A DNA stretch of 64,000 bases. Source: Xanthomonas campestris pv. phormiicola (GTDB lineage Bacteria > Pseudomonadota > Gammaproteobacteria > Xanthomonadales > Xanthomonadaceae). The position numbers and the translations under genes were made by a program. Every line of letters begins with the position of its first letter. Position 1 is the stretch's first letter. Positions 52,134 through 62,263 of this stretch are shown here, one piece after another. Under the pieces are notes generated by a model. The model saw only the letters and a list, made by a program, of their open reading frames with translations. It ran no database searches and was not told the origin of the DNA. The stretch covers positions 2,679,001 through 2,743,000 of the forward strand of contig CP102593.1 of the NCBI GenBank assembly GCA_025666215.1, read 5' to 3'.

Positions 52134-52832
52134 TCACGGCAGCCGCCGCAGCCGCAACACCAGCGCCACCGGGACCTGCAGCGCGGCAGGATCGAAGTGC
52201 GCGCCGGCGGGAATGTCGGCAGGATCGAGCATCGGTTCGTGCACCGCCTCGATCGCCAGCCCGAGCGCGGCGCAGGCCGCATGCCAGTGGCTGTAGAGAT
52301 GCTGGGTGTGCCGCACCGCGTAGCGCTGGCCGTCGGCCTTGAAGTCGCGGCGCCAGCCCAGCGCATGCCCGATCGGGTGCACGTCGCTGCACAGCACTGC
52401 ACCGCCCGGGCGGGTGGCGCGGCGCAATTCCGCCAGCGCCGGCGGCAACTGCGGCAGGTGCCCGATCACCAGGGCGCAGAGGCTCAGGTCGGCGCTGGCG
52501 TCGGCCACCGGCAGTGCGTCCAGGCGGCCCTCGCACAAGCTGTAGCGATGGCCGCCGCCGGCCGCGTCCAGTTCCTGCGCGGCGCGGCGCAGCATCTGCG
52601 GCGACAGATCCACGCCGGTGGCGTGCGCGGCGCCGCGCTCGAGCGCATGCAGGAGATAACGCCCGCTGCCGCAGCCGGCATCGAGCACGCGCTGCCCGTG
52701 CAGCGTGGGCGGCAGCAGCGCCAGCATGGCGCGCTGTTCGGCCTGCATCACCGGGTTGTGCGCGCGCGCCGGGTAGCTCGCCGCCCACAGCGCATAGGCA
52801 TCGAATGGATCCAGGATGGGAACGGCGCTCAT
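52134..52832 (-). CDS. SAM-dependent methyltransferase (class I)
   Basis: 232 aa. Motif I VLDAGCGSGRYLLHAL, GVDLSPQMLRRAA, DLSLCALVIGHL and RATRPGGAVLCSDVHP are typical of small Rossmann methyltransferases of the UbiE/Methyltransf_11 type. It is ATGA-coupled to the amidohydrolase gene. It likely methylates a sugar or side group of the polysaccharide repeat; target unknown. Confidence 0.85.
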   Translation of the reverse strand: MSAVPILDPFDAYALWAASYPARAHNPVMQAEQRAMLALLPPTLHGQRVLDAGCGSGRYLLHALERGAAHATGVDLSPQMLRRAAQELDAAGGGHRYSLCEGRLDALPVADASADLSLCALVIGHLPQLPPALAELRRATRPGGAVLCSDVHPIGHALGWRRDFKADGQRYAVRHTQHLYSHWHAACAALGLAIEAVHEPMLDPADIPAGAHFDPAALQVPVALVLRLRRLP

Positions 52833-54058
52833 GCGCGGCGCGCCTGCAGGGCGGATGGCGCGGCGCGGCGACGCGCGTCCGCTTGCAGCTCCAGCCCCGG
52901 TTCCAGCGCAATCAACGCCGGGTCGGCCAGATCGGCGGCCAGCAGCTTCGGCACGCCGTCCAGCGTCACCGGCACGGCGGCCACGCCGGAGACAGCGAAC
53001 CAATCGGCGAAATCGGGATCGGCGATGCGCGGGCGCCCATCGCGCACCACCGCGCGCAGCTCGCTGCGCGCCAGCCCGACCAGGCTATGCGCCGGATCGC
53101 CGCCGCGGTCGCCGACGATCAGCAGATCCGCGCTGCTGCCGACCGCGAGACTGCCGCGTCCTTCCAGGCGCAGGATGCGCGCCGCCGCGACGGTCGCCAG
53201 CGCCAGCGCTTGCCCGGCATCCACGCCGTTGCCGGCGGCCACGCGCAGTTCGTCGAGCAGGTCGCGCGCGCCGCTCAGGCGCGAATCGCTGCCAAGCGCC
53301 AGACGCCCGCCCGCGTGCAACCGGCGCGGATCCAGGGTGCGCCCCAGCAGCGCCAGATTGCTCGACGGGCACCACACCACCGCGGCGCCGCAGGCGAGCA
53401 CGCGTTCGATGTCGGCCGCGCTCAGGCCCACGCCATGGATCAGCACGCTGTTGCCGGCCAGGTAGCCGCGCCGATCGAGTTCGGCCAGTTCGCCGGCGGC
53501 GAGCGCATCGGTGCCCTCGGCCAGGTGGATCATCCACGGGCGGTCGGCGGCGGTCGCGGCGAAGCTCTGCGCCAGCGGCGGACCGTAGTCGGGGCCGTGC
53601 AAGGCATAGCTCCAGCCGAACTGGCGCAGCAGCGCGACCGGGAAGTCCGCCGCGTCCAGTTCGGCATGCCACGGATCGTGCTGGGCAAGGCAGGTGACGC
53701 CGGCGAGCAGGTTCTTCAGCGCGCCGTGGCGCAGGCGCAACGCCTTGGGCACTTGCAACGCGGCGACCACCGCGGGATCGCGGAAATGCGCCGCGAACGC
53801 CTCGATCCAGGCGTAGCTGTTGGCGAACGGCGCGGTCTGCGGCAGCGGCGGCACCGCGTTGACCTGCAGGTGCTCGTGCGCATTGATCAGCCCGGGAAAC
53901 ACCAGATGTCCATGCAAGGCGATGCGGTACGCGGCCGTGGCCGGCGCGGCGGCGATGCGGCCGCCGCGCAAGGTCAACGAGCCACGCACCGCACCGGCCG
54001 GGGTGGCGATGCGCGCGCCGCGCAGGTAGGTGTCGGCGGGAGCGGAAGCGGCTCGCAT
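52829..54058 (-). CDS. Metal-dependent amidohydrolase
   Basis: 409 aa, amidohydrolase superfamily (chlorohydrolase/cytosine-deaminase-like). HLVFPGLINAHEHLQVN (HxH metal motif), WMIHLAEGTDA (His), VLIHGVGLSAADIERVL (His), WCPSSNLALLG and LALGSDSRLSG (metal Asp). It would hydrolyse an amide, amidine or amino-heterocycle, unusual within a polysaccharide operon. Three bases separate it from the upstream methyltransferase gene. A deacylase or deaminase acting on a decorated sugar is conceivable but unproven. Confidence 0.85.
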   Translation of the reverse strand: MRAASAPADTYLRGARIATPAGAVRGSLTLRGGRIAAAPATAAYRIALHGHLVFPGLINAHEHLQVNAVPPLPQTAPFANSYAWIEAFAAHFRDPAVVAALQVPKALRLRHGALKNLLAGVTCLAQHDPWHAELDAADFPVALLRQFGWSYALHGPDYGPPLAQSFAATAADRPWMIHLAEGTDALAAGELAELDRRGYLAGNSVLIHGVGLSAADIERVLACGAAVVWCPSSNLALLGRTLDPRRLHAGGRLALGSDSRLSGARDLLDELRVAAGNGVDAGQALALATVAAARILRLEGRGSLAVGSSADLLIVGDRGGDPAHSLVGLARSELRAVVRDGRPRIADPDFADWFAVSGVAAVPVTLDGVPKLLAADLADPALIALEPGLELQADARRRAAPSALQARRA

Positions 54059-54061
54059 CGC

Positions 54062-54910
54062 TCAGCGCTTGCGCATCACGATCAGGAAGTGGTCGCCCAT
54101 GTCGCGCAGCAGCGGCCAGCCGCCGACGCGGTCGTCCAGCCGTCCCAGCCGCTCGCCCCAGCGCGGGTGGCGCCGGTAGTGCTCGACCAGGTACGGCGGC
54201 GGCAGGCACAGGCTGAGCGCGCGGTAGGAGTCCAGTTCGAAATGCGCGGAGAAGGCGCGGTAGAACTCGCGCGGCAGGTAGTACCAGGTCCAGATGGTGT
54301 GCCCGTTCATGCCCACCGCGGTGGCCCCGCGCGCGGCGCGCACCGCGGCGCGGCGGAAGCGTCCGCGCAGCGCATAATGACCAAGTTCCCAGGGACACAG
54401 GCGCCCGATCACCGAGAACACCAGGCGCCCGTCGCGGCGCAGCAGGCGCGCGCATTCGGCGGCGACCGCGGGCAGGTCCGGGGCACAGTTGAGCGGGCCG
54501 AAGTTGGAATACATGCCGTCGAACTCGCCGTCGATGCGGTCCAGTTGCTGGATGCCGACGTGCGCCGCGCTCAGCCGCCCCTGCAGCGCCGGGTCCTGGG
54601 CCCGCTGCTGCGTGCGCGCCACCATCTGCGGCGACCAGTCGGTGGCCAGCACACGGTAGCCGCGCTGCGCGAACTCGTGCGCGTCCAGGCCGGTACCGCA
54701 GCCCAGGTCGATCAGCCGCGCGCCGACCGGCAGTTGCGCGGCCACCGTCTCCCACAAGGTGCCGCGCATGCGCTGGATCAGTTCGTTGTTGCCGCGCGGG
54801 CCGTCGTAGTCGGCGGCGACGCTATCGAAGGCGCGCTGGGTCTCCAGCAACAATGCCGGATCGATCGTCATCGCGCGCGCAGCGGCGCCGGGCTTGCCAT
54901 TCGCAGTCAC
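54062..54910 (-). CDS. SAM-dependent methyltransferase
   Basis: 282 aa from GTG 54910, preferred because GTGGAGAG lies about 9 bases upstream; ATG 54871 and ATG 54964 are alternatives. LIDLGCGTGLDAHEFAQRGYRVLATDWS is motif I/II, EFDGMYSNFGPLNCAPDL motif IV-like, LLRRDGRLVFSVIG motif VI. The C-terminal region (TIWTWYYLPREFYRAFSAHF) is like methyltransferases of O-antigen clusters. Probably O- or N-methylation of a sugar or nucleotide sugar. Confidence 0.83.
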   Translation of the reverse strand: MTANGKPGAAARAMTIDPALLLETQRAFDSVAADYDGPRGNNELIQRMRGTLWETVAAQLPVGARLIDLGCGTGLDAHEFAQRGYRVLATDWSPQMVARTQQRAQDPALQGRLSAAHVGIQQLDRIDGEFDGMYSNFGPLNCAPDLPAVAAECARLLRRDGRLVFSVIGRLCPWELGHYALRGRFRRAAVRAARGATAVGMNGHTIWTWYYLPREFYRAFSAHFELDSYRALSLCLPPPYLVEHYRRHPRWGERLGRLDDRVGGWPLLRDMGDHFLIVMRKR

Positions 54911-55048
54911 ATCCACTCTCCACTCGCCTGCCGTCGTCGTCGGGAACCGCCGTGCCGGCCGCAAGCGCGGATCGCACGGTATGCCAGTGAGTGCGGGCGG
55001 CGGGCGGTTTGGTTGAATCGCAGACAGCGGCGTTGCCGGCTGTGGCGG

Positions 55049-55906
55049 TTACGCGCCGCTGCCGGCCGGCGCGGGCTGCGGCACGTGCGCCGCCTGCCGG
55101 CGCCGCAGCGCGTTGCGGACGATCGCGGCGAACACGCCAAGTCCGACGCCCAGCATCAGCCCCACTGCCAGCACCAGCACCGGATTGGGAAATGCGGGAC
55201 GCTCGGGCACGTACGCCGCCCACGGCGCGGAGGTGTCGTAGGTGTAGCGCGCGCCGAGCCGGGCGAACAGATCGTCGCGCTCGGACTTGAGGCTGCGGAT
55301 GGTCGCGTTCTTCTCCGACAACAGCATGTTGCCGAGCAATTGCTGTTCGACGCTGCCCTTGCCCTCGGCCTGCTGTTGCAGCAGGTGCGTGCGCTCGGCC
55401 TGCGTCGCGGCCAGTTCGCCGCCGATGTCCTGCAGGCGTTCGCGCGCCTGTTGCATCGGCACGGCCTGGATACGCCGATGCAGCGCCTGCAGCTGCGCCG
55501 TCGTCGCCGTGGCCAGGGCGCGCGCCTGCTGCGCCGAATCGGCGCGCAGGCTCAGCTCGATCAGGTTGGCATAGGGATCCGGATCCAGTTTCAGGCTGCT
55601 GCGGTACAGCGCGGCCTCACGCCCTTTCAACGGCAGACCCAGACTCTGCAGCACCTGGTCCTGGAACAGCCGGGTCTTGATCCGCTCGATCACGCGCTGG
55701 AACGGCTCCAGCTTGGGATCGCGCCCGGCCGGGGTCGGGCCGAACTCGCCGACCTGCACCCACGCGGTGGCCTGCCACTGGCGCGTGGCCACATGCAGGA
55801 ACGCGAACGCCAGCGCCAGCGTGGCGAGCAGCGGCAGCACGCACCATCGCCACTCGCGGCGCAGGATCCGCCACAGGTCGATCAGGTAGATTTCGTCTTC
55901 TTTCAT
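55049..55906 (-). CDS. Wzz-type chain-length determinant
   Basis: 285 aa. N-terminal DLWRILRREWRWCVLPLLATLALAFAF and C-terminal VLVLAVGLMLGVGLGVFAAIV form the two membrane segments of polysaccharide co-polymerases, with PERPAFPNP just before the second. The periplasmic part is helical with coiled-coil (QQARERLQDIGGELAATQAERTHLLQQQ). No tyrosine-kinase domain, so it fits Wzz or a BY-kinase-less PCP. It sets chain length with the neighbouring Wzy. ATGA overlap with wzy. Confidence 0.88.
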   Translation of the reverse strand: MKEDEIYLIDLWRILRREWRWCVLPLLATLALAFAFLHVATRQWQATAWVQVGEFGPTPAGRDPKLEPFQRVIERIKTRLFQDQVLQSLGLPLKGREAALYRSSLKLDPDPYANLIELSLRADSAQQARALATATTAQLQALHRRIQAVPMQQARERLQDIGGELAATQAERTHLLQQQAEGKGSVEQQLLGNMLLSEKNATIRSLKSERDDLFARLGARYTYDTSAPWAAYVPERPAFPNPVLVLAVGLMLGVGLGVFAAIVRNALRRRQAAHVPQPAPAGSGA

Positions 55907-57078
55907 GGCAAGGTGGGTCTCGGGGAAGAGGATGGCGGCAGCGCCTGCCCCGCCCTGCCCGCCGCCGCGCGGCGGTTCGGCAGCAGCGCGCTGCCGGCGT
56001 GCAGGAGCAGGCACAGCGCGATGAAGCCGGCGTTGGTCCAGGTGAAGGCCTGCGGCGCGAACGGCGACATCAGGCAGGCATAGGCGATACGCAGGAACAC
56101 CAGCAGGTTGAACAGGGACACCGTGCTGCCGAGCAGGCGCACGCTCCACAGCAGCGCCGCGTACAGCGCCAGCATCGCCGCCAGCGCGGCGCCGGCGCCG
56201 CCGGCCAACAGGAACGGGAAGAACTCGGTGCCGACGTTGATGTTCGGCGCATCCAGCGGAATGCCGGTGCCGGCGGTGGCGATCGAGCCGCTCAGCGGCA
56301 CCAGCTGGTTGACCAGGAAACTGGTGTTGATGTAGCCCTTGGCCAGCATCGCGCCGAAGTTGTACGGGCCGGCACCGATGTACAGCAGCAGCCACTTGAT
56401 GCCCTGCGGCGCGGCGCGATACAGGCCGCTGAACGGCAGCGTCACCGAATCCAGCGAGCCCGAGCGCAGCGTGCCGAGCAGCGAGAACGCCGCGCCGCCG
56501 GCGACCAGCAACGCCACGATGGCCTTCCACGGCATCGGCCGCGCCGGATCGCGCCGCAGCAGCAGGAGCAGCGCGAAGCTGAACAAGGCGGTGAAGATGC
56601 GATTGCGGTCGATCACCAGCACCGGGAACACGAAGCCGGCGACGATCATCGCGTTGCGCAGCGCCTTGTCGCGCACGCACAGCAGCGCGATCGGCGGCAG
56701 GATCCAGCACATGTTGGACAGGTGCCGCACGTGCGAATGCAGCGGCGTCAGGTCGGCATACGCGGAAGGGTTGGTGAACAGCGGAATCGGGAACAGCGCC
56801 AGGTCCAGCACGCAGAACACGCCGACCAGCGCGGCCAGGCACAGCGCGACGAAGGCCTCGCGGGTGCCGGCATAGCGGCGCGCGCGAAACGCCGCCAGCG
56901 ACGGCAAGCGGATGCCGTGCAGCGCATCCAGCAACAGCGTCGTTGCGGCCGCGGCGGCCAGCAAGGCGATGCCGGCGGAATAGCCGGGCGGCAGATCGAA
57001 GCTGAGCAGGGTCAGCGCGCAACTGAACAGCAGCGGCAGGCCGAAATAGCTCGACGGCAGAAGCAACAGGCGTTTCAT
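55903..57078 (-). CDS. Wzy-like polysaccharide polymerase
   Basis: 391 aa, strongly hydrophobic with about ten membrane segments (for example LLLLPSSYFGLPLLFSCALTLL, FVALCLAALVGVFCVLDLALF, MPWKAIVALLVAGGAAFSLLG) and a larger loop between them. Sequence is too diverged for a motif-based call. The assignment rests on topology and on position between Wzz, a GT2 and Wzx. It would join lipid-linked repeats at the periplasmic face. Confidence 0.78.
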   Translation of the reverse strand: MKRLLLLPSSYFGLPLLFSCALTLLSFDLPPGYSAGIALLAAAAATTLLLDALHGIRLPSLAAFRARRYAGTREAFVALCLAALVGVFCVLDLALFPIPLFTNPSAYADLTPLHSHVRHLSNMCWILPPIALLCVRDKALRNAMIVAGFVFPVLVIDRNRIFTALFSFALLLLLRRDPARPMPWKAIVALLVAGGAAFSLLGTLRSGSLDSVTLPFSGLYRAAPQGIKWLLLYIGAGPYNFGAMLAKGYINTSFLVNQLVPLSGSIATAGTGIPLDAPNINVGTEFFPFLLAGGAGAALAAMLALYAALLWSVRLLGSTVSLFNLLVFLRIAYACLMSPFAPQAFTWTNAGFIALCLLLHAGSALLPNRRAAAGRAGQALPPSSSPRPTLP

Positions 57079-58016
57079 GCGCGCCCCGCCAGCGGTGCCG
57101 GCGCTGCCGGCTGGATCCGCGCCAACAGCGACAGCCACGCATGCGCCAGCAGGTGGCAGCCCAGCAGCACCGGATCGCGGCGCAGGAACGCGATCTTGGC
57201 GGCGATGTAGTGCGCCTGTGCGCGCAGCAGGGTGCGGCACGGCGCATCGAACAGCGCGGCGCGGCGCAGCGCCACCCGCCGCGATTCGGCCAGATTGGCC
57301 AGGCGGCTGGGCAGGTGCCGGGTCCTGCTGGCATTGGCGCCATGCAGCCGGTAGGCGCAGACGGCGATGTCGATGAAGCCCAGCGCATCGCGCGCGACCA
57401 GGCGCAGGAAGAAATCCCAGTCCTCGATGTGCAGTTCTTCGCTCCAGGCCAGGCGCGCCTGCAGCGCACTGCGCCGCACCAGGGTCACCGCCCCGCTCAC
57501 CGCCCAGTGGCCGATCACCGCGCGGCGGATGCCGGCATCGCTCAGGTACAGGCGTTTGTCCACGCCGTGCAGGTCGCGCATGCTGCTCTGGTGCAGCAGG
57601 CGCCCGTCCGCGTCGACCACGACGGCGTCGCCGATCACCGCGGTCTTGCCCGGCGAGGCGCGCAGATAGGCGACCTGCGCGGCCAGGCCGCCAGGCAGCA
57701 GGTAATCGTCGCTGGCGCCCAGGCGCAGGAATTCGCCGCTGGCCATCGCCACCAGGTGGTTCAACGTGGCGGCGATGCCGCGGTTCTCGCGCTGCCAGAA
57801 CCGCACCGGCACGCGGTGGCCATGCAGCGCGATCCACTCGGCGATGCGCGCGGCGGTGGCGTCGCTGGAGCCGTCGTCGACGATCACGATCTCCTTGTTC
57901 GGATACGGATCCTCCAGCACGCTGTCCAGGCAGCGCTGCACGAAGCGTTCGTGGTTGTACGCCGGCACCAGCACCGACACCAGCGGCGCGTCATCGCGAA
58001 CTCCACATTCGTCCAT
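57075..58016 (-). CDS. GT2-family glycosyltransferase
   Basis: 313 aa, GT-A fold: VSVLVPAYNHERFVQRCLDSVL, EIVIVDDGSSD, NRGIAATLNHLVAMASGEFLRLGASDDYLLPGG (nucleotide-sugar and metal site) and HIEDWDFFLRLVAR (putative catalytic acid). It builds the repeat unit on the lipid carrier. Its ATG overlaps the flippase stop (TGATG) and its own stop overlaps wzy. Confidence 0.9.
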   Translation of the reverse strand: MDECGVRDDAPLVSVLVPAYNHERFVQRCLDSVLEDPYPNKEIVIVDDGSSDATAARIAEWIALHGHRVPVRFWQRENRGIAATLNHLVAMASGEFLRLGASDDYLLPGGLAAQVAYLRASPGKTAVIGDAVVVDADGRLLHQSSMRDLHGVDKRLYLSDAGIRRAVIGHWAVSGAVTLVRRSALQARLAWSEELHIEDWDFFLRLVARDALGFIDIAVCAYRLHGANASRTRHLPSRLANLAESRRVALRRAALFDAPCRTLLRAQAHYIAAKIAFLRRDPVLLGCHLLAHAWLSLLARIQPAAPAPLAGRA

Positions 58017-59269
58017 CAGCGCCACCCTCCCAGATAGCGCCGCACCACCACGACGTTGAACGCCAGGTACAGCGCATAGTTGACGGCGAACGCGTAGGCG
58101 GCCCCGATCAGGCCCATGCGCGCGGTGAACAGGTACACCAGCCCCAGATAGCTGGCGGCGAACACGCATTCGGAGATCACGAACAGCCGCGTCATCGCCT
58201 TGGCCAGCATCAGGTAGGACAGCACGAACGAGGCGATCTTGATCACGTCGCCGACCAGCTGCGGCGCGTACAGCGGCGCGGCCGCGGCGAAGCCGGCGGC
58301 GAACAGCAGCCGGGTGAGCCAGTCGCGGCACAGGTAGATCGCCGCGGCCAAGACGATCACCGCCGGCAACACATAGCGGTAGGCGCTGCGCAACTCCAGC
58401 AGCAGCCCGGCGCGGTCGCGCAGCGCGGCCAGCTTGGGCAGGTAGTAGACGTTGATCGCCGTGGTGAAGAACAGCAGATAGGCGTCGGAGACCTTGCTCA
58501 CCGCCTGCCAGTAGCCGACCTGCTGCCAGCCGAAGCTCCCGGCAAGATGGTCGCGCACGCCGATGTTGACCAGCAGCGGCAGCAGCGCCGAGGTCAGCGT
58601 CATCACCGAGAACGCGGCCAGGCGCCGGGTCATTTCCACATCGAAGCGGATGCGCAGCATGTCGCGGCGGAAGTACGGGCTGCGCCGCAGCGCCGGCACA
58701 CCGGCGCACAGCCACAGCACCTGCCCGGCGACCAGCGCCAGCAGCGCGCCGTACAGCTGCAGCCAGCGCGCCAACCACAGCACCACCAGCACGCTGAGCA
58801 CCGAGCCGGCGACCTGGATGAAGGCCAGCCGGCGCACGTCCATGAAACCGTTGACCACGGCCAGGATGTAGTTGACCAGGGCGATGCCGAGCTGGGCCAC
58901 GGCCAGCACGCAGATCAGGCTCTGGTACTGCGGATCGCCGAGCAGGCGCTGCGCGATCTGGTGGCTGAACAGCAGCGCGAGCACGCCCATCGCGCAGGCG
59001 GCGCAGCAGGCATAACCCAGCGCCGCGCCCAGCAACCGCGCCAGCTGCTGCGCATCGTCGCGGTATTCGGCCACGTACTTGACGATGCCGGCGCCGATGC
59101 CGCCGCCGGCCAGCACCGCCAGCAGCGACATCAGGCTGGTGAACTGGCCGAGCCGCGCGACCCCGGCCGGTCCGGCGTAGACCGCCACCAGCTTCAGCAC
59201 CAGCAGCGCGGCCAGCAGCTTGGCCGCGGTGGCCGCGCCGCTGTACACGCCGCTGCGCAGCACGTTCAT
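58016..59269 (-). CDS. Wzx-like flippase (polysaccharide transporter)
   Basis: 417 aa with about 12 hydrophobic segments; the N-terminus ([40 protein letters not shown]) is typical of WzxE/O-antigen translocases of the MATE-like fold. It flips undecaprenyl-linked repeat units to the periplasm. ATGA overlap with the aminotransferase gene. Confidence 0.9.
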   Translation of the reverse strand: MNVLRSGVYSGAATAAKLLAALLVLKLVAVYAGPAGVARLGQFTSLMSLLAVLAGGGIGAGIVKYVAEYRDDAQQLARLLGAALGYACCAACAMGVLALLFSHQIAQRLLGDPQYQSLICVLAVAQLGIALVNYILAVVNGFMDVRRLAFIQVAGSVLSVLVVLWLARWLQLYGALLALVAGQVLWLCAGVPALRRSPYFRRDMLRIRFDVEMTRRLAAFSVMTLTSALLPLLVNIGVRDHLAGSFGWQQVGYWQAVSKVSDAYLLFFTTAINVYYLPKLAALRDRAGLLLELRSAYRYVLPAVIVLAAAIYLCRDWLTRLLFAAGFAAAAPLYAPQLVGDVIKIASFVLSYLMLAKAMTRLFVISECVFAASYLGLVYLFTARMGLIGAAYAFAVNYALYLAFNVVVVRRYLGGWR

Positions 59270-60381
59270 GGCGCGGTGGCCTCGAACGCCAGGCAGGCGG
59301 CGATCACCTGCTCCACCGCATCCGCATCCAGGGTCGGCCCGATCGGCAGGCTCAGTACTTCACGGTGCAACTGCTCGCACAGCGGCAGGCTGCATCCGCT
59401 CAGTGCGGCATAGGCCGGCTGCCGGTGCGGCGGCAGCGGATAGTGCACCAGGCAGTGGATGCCGCTGGCCAGCAGATGGCGCTGCAGCGCGTCGCGCCGG
59501 GCGCAGCGCAGCACGAACAGATGCCAGGCATGGCGCGCTTCGTCGGCCACCTGCGGCAGCTGGATCAGCGGATGCACGATGCGCGCGCGATAGCGCTGCG
59601 CCACCTCGCGGCGGCGCGCGATGTCGGCATCCAGATGGTTCAGCTTGACCCGCAGCAGCGCCGCCTGCATCTCGTCCAGGCGCGAATTCACGCCTTGCAC
59701 CAGGTGCCGGTACTTGATGTCCGACCCGTAGTTGCGCAGCATCCGGATCTGCGCCGCCAGCGCGGCATCGTCGGTCGCCACCGCACCGCCGTCGCCGAGC
59801 GCGCCCAGGTTCTTGCCGGGAAAGAAACTGAAGCCGGCGGCATCGCCGAAGCTGCCGGCGTGGCGCCCGTGCAGGCGCGCGCCATGCGCCTGCGCGGCGT
59901 CCTCGATCAACAGCAGACCATGCTGCCGCGCCAGCACCCGCAGCGCCGCCATGTCGGCCAGCTGCCCGTACAGGTGCACCGCCATGATCGCCCGCGTGCG
60001 CGGCCCGATCGCGCGCTCCACGCAGGCCGGATCCAGGTTGAAGCTGATCGGGTCCGGCTCCACCGGCACCGGCTGCAGCCGGTTCTCGCTGATCGCCAGG
60101 AAGCTGGCGATGAAGGTGTTGCCCGGCACGATCACCTCGTCGCCCTCGCGCAGTCGGCCGAGTTCGCGGTAGCCGCGCAGGATCAGGCTCAGCGCGTCCA
60201 TGCCGTTGCCCACGCCGATGGCATGAGCGGTGCCGCAATAGCCGGCGAACTCGCGCTCGAACGCCGCCAGTTCCTCGCCCAGCACGTACCAGCCCGAGTC
60301 GATCACCCGCGCCGCCGCCGCCTTCAGTTCGTCGGCGTAGCGCGCGTTGAGCGCGCGCAGATCCAGGAACGGTACGCTCAT
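59266..60381 (-). CDS. DegT/DnrJ sugar aminotransferase (FdtB/QdtB-like)
   Basis: 371 aa. [65 protein letters not shown], the PLP lysine in [21 protein letters not shown], and [14 protein letters not shown]. The family transaminates dTDP-3-keto-6-deoxyhexose to a 3-amino sugar. With the FdtA-like isomerase and acyltransferases downstream it supplies dTDP-Fuc3NAc or Qui3NAc, sugars known from Xanthomonas LPS. Galacto or gluco configuration cannot be read from sequence. Confidence 0.9.
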   Translation of the reverse strand: MSVPFLDLRALNARYADELKAAAARVIDSGWYVLGEELAAFEREFAGYCGTAHAIGVGNGMDALSLILRGYRELGRLREGDEVIVPGNTFIASFLAISENRLQPVPVEPDPISFNLDPACVERAIGPRTRAIMAVHLYGQLADMAALRVLARQHGLLLIEDAAQAHGARLHGRHAGSFGDAAGFSFFPGKNLGALGDGGAVATDDAALAAQIRMLRNYGSDIKYRHLVQGVNSRLDEMQAALLRVKLNHLDADIARRREVAQRYRARIVHPLIQLPQVADEARHAWHLFVLRCARRDALQRHLLASGIHCLVHYPLPPHRQPAYAALSGCSLPLCEQLHREVLSLPIGPTLDADAVEQVIAACLAFEATAP

Positions 60382-61313
60382 CGCAGATCCCAGGCGTAGA
60401 AATCGTGGACCACCCCACGCGCGCCGAAGCGCTCCTTCTGCGTGACCAGGCCCTCGTTGAGGACGCGGCCCTGCTGTTCGGTGGAGATGCCCAGGCTGAA
60501 GTACTCGCGTTGCGCGTAGCGGGTTTCGATCAGCTCGGCCAGCAGCAGGCTCAGCGCATCCAGGCGCCGGCCCTGCTCGGAGCAGGCCAGGTACTGGGTA
60601 TGCACCACCCGGCCGAAGTCGTACAGCAGCGTGCCGGCCAGCAGCGTCTGACCGTCGCGCACTTCGTACAACGCCAGCTGTTCCGGGAAGCGCCCGCACA
60701 ACAGGCGCAGCTCCTGCAGGCTGTGGGTCGGGGTGGCGCCGTGGCGTTGCAGCACCTGGCTCAGCAGCGCATGGAACTGCGCCGGATCGGCGTTGCGCTG
60801 CACGCGCAGGCCGGCCTTGCGCGCCTTGCAGATCGAGCGCCGCCGCTCGGCGGCGAAGCGCAGCGGCTCGCGCAGGGCGATCGCCGAGGACAGGTCGCGG
60901 CGCTGCAGGCGCGCGCCGAGCCGATGCAGCGCATAGAGGTCTTCGTCCGCCGGCGACGCATGGAACAGGTGCGGCACCGCCTTGTACAGCAGCTCGTGCA
61001 CGCCGCGGGCGCGGTAGTGCGCGGCGATCTGCTCGAACACCGCCAGCGTCGCCGCCGCGCGCAGATCGTGCGCGGACAGCAATCCGGCGTAGCTCAGCCC
61101 GGCATGGCTGACCACCCGCGCACCCTCGATGTTGGCCGGAAACGCAGCCACCGGCGCACCGCCGCGCTCGACCAGCAGCGAGGCATCGACGAAGCGCTCG
61201 GCGTGATACTCCATGTAGCCGCGCCGGTGCAGCAGGTTGCCGTTCCTGGACTGGGCGATCAACGCGTCCCAGGCGGGCGCATCGGCGGCGGTATACGGCC
61301 TAACCGAAAACAT
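60378..61313 (-). CDS. GNAT/FemAB-like acyltransferase
   Basis: 311 aa. [37 protein letters not shown] is the characteristic start of GNAT-fold proteins in O-antigen clusters. A second fold half has [12 protein letters not shown] and [26 protein letters not shown]. Start 61313 overlaps the preceding gene by 14 bases. It could N-acylate the 3-amino sugar or attach an amino acid as FemAB proteins do. ATGA-coupled to the aminotransferase. Confidence 0.78.
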   Translation of the reverse strand: MFSVRPYTAADAPAWDALIAQSRNGNLLHRRGYMEYHAERFVDASLLVERGGAPVAAFPANIEGARVVSHAGLSYAGLLSAHDLRAAATLAVFEQIAAHYRARGVHELLYKAVPHLFHASPADEDLYALHRLGARLQRRDLSSAIALREPLRFAAERRRSICKARKAGLRVQRNADPAQFHALLSQVLQRHGATPTHSLQELRLLCGRFPEQLALYEVRDGQTLLAGTLLYDFGRVVHTQYLACSEQGRRLDALSLLLAELIETRYAQREYFSLGISTEQQGRVLNEGLVTQKERFGARGVVHDFYAWDLR

Positions 61314-62259
61314 CGCCGTTCCCCGCGCCCATGTCGCCGGCAAGCGGCGCCACCGCCACGCCGAACCCATCGCGGCCCATGTCGTTGCCGTTGTAGAACA
61401 TCAGCAGGCGGTCGCGGTGCCGGATCAGCGCCGGATAGCACAGCGTGCGCGCATCCCAGCCGCTGGGCGAACGTTGCAGGCCGAAGGCGTCGTCGCAACG
61501 CCGCCAGTGGCGGCCGTCGTCGCTGCGCGCCACGCCGGGGAAGTACGCGCCGTCGCGGTTGCCGCGGGTGAAATACATCAGGTAGCCGCCGTCGTGGCGA
61601 TAGACGCGCGGGCGACCGATCCGGTATTCGCTGCCCTGCGGCAGAAGGCAGACCGTATCCTGGCGCGGGACCGCCTGCAGGTCGTCGGTCTCGGCGCAGC
61701 GGATGTGATAGCGCGGGAACGGCGTGCCGTCGATCTGTTCCCAGTCGTCGCCCACGGCATACCACAGCCGCCAGCGTCCTTCCTCGTAGCGCGCCGCATG
61801 CACCGCGGCGATGGTGCTGCGCCCGGGCGCGCGATCCAGCAGCGGCGTGTCCTGGCGCCGCTGGAACGTCTCGCCGCCATCGGTGGACACCGCCAGCCCG
61901 GTGAAGGCCAGGAACTTGGCCTTGGCCACGCGCTGGAAGCCGACATAGAACATGTACAGCCCGTCCGCCGCGGCGACCACGTCGCCGAGGATCATGCCGT
62001 TGTCGTCGAAGCAGCCGTCGCGGCCGATGTCCAGCACCGGCGCGGCGCTGACCCGCACCGCCCGGGTCGGATCGTCGCCACGCACATCGACATAGCCGAT
62101 GCGGCTGACCCCGGCATCGTCGCGGAAGCCGGCATAGACGCGGATCAGCTCGGCATCCAGCCGATGCGGCGTCGGCGTCAGCGCCGAATGCCGCATCCAG
62201 CCGCCGACGCCGTCGCGTGCGGTGGCGAACGCCAGGCCGCGTTTGCTCCAGTCGAACAT
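61300..62259 (-). CDS. GH43/GH32-like five-bladed propeller protein
   Basis: 319 aa. Repeated blades of the form DDNGMILGDVV..DGLYMFYVG, WRLWYAVGDDW, YLMYFTRGNRDGAYFPGVARSDDG and CYPALIRHRDRLLMFYNGNDMGRDGFGVA resemble glycosidase-type beta-propellers found in polysaccharide loci. No signal peptide, so it acts in the cytosol and may be a transferase or phosphorylase rather than a secreted hydrolase. It lies 4 bases from the upstream acyltransferase gene. Confidence 0.72.
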   Translation of the reverse strand: MFDWSKRGLAFATARDGVGGWMRHSALTPTPHRLDAELIRVYAGFRDDAGVSRIGYVDVRGDDPTRAVRVSAAPVLDIGRDGCFDDNGMILGDVVAAADGLYMFYVGFQRVAKAKFLAFTGLAVSTDGGETFQRRQDTPLLDRAPGRSTIAAVHAARYEEGRWRLWYAVGDDWEQIDGTPFPRYHIRCAETDDLQAVPRQDTVCLLPQGSEYRIGRPRVYRHDGGYLMYFTRGNRDGAYFPGVARSDDGRHWRRCDDAFGLQRSPSGWDARTLCYPALIRHRDRLLMFYNGNDMGRDGFGVAVAPLAGDMGAGNGDVFG

Positions 62260-62263
62260 GGCG

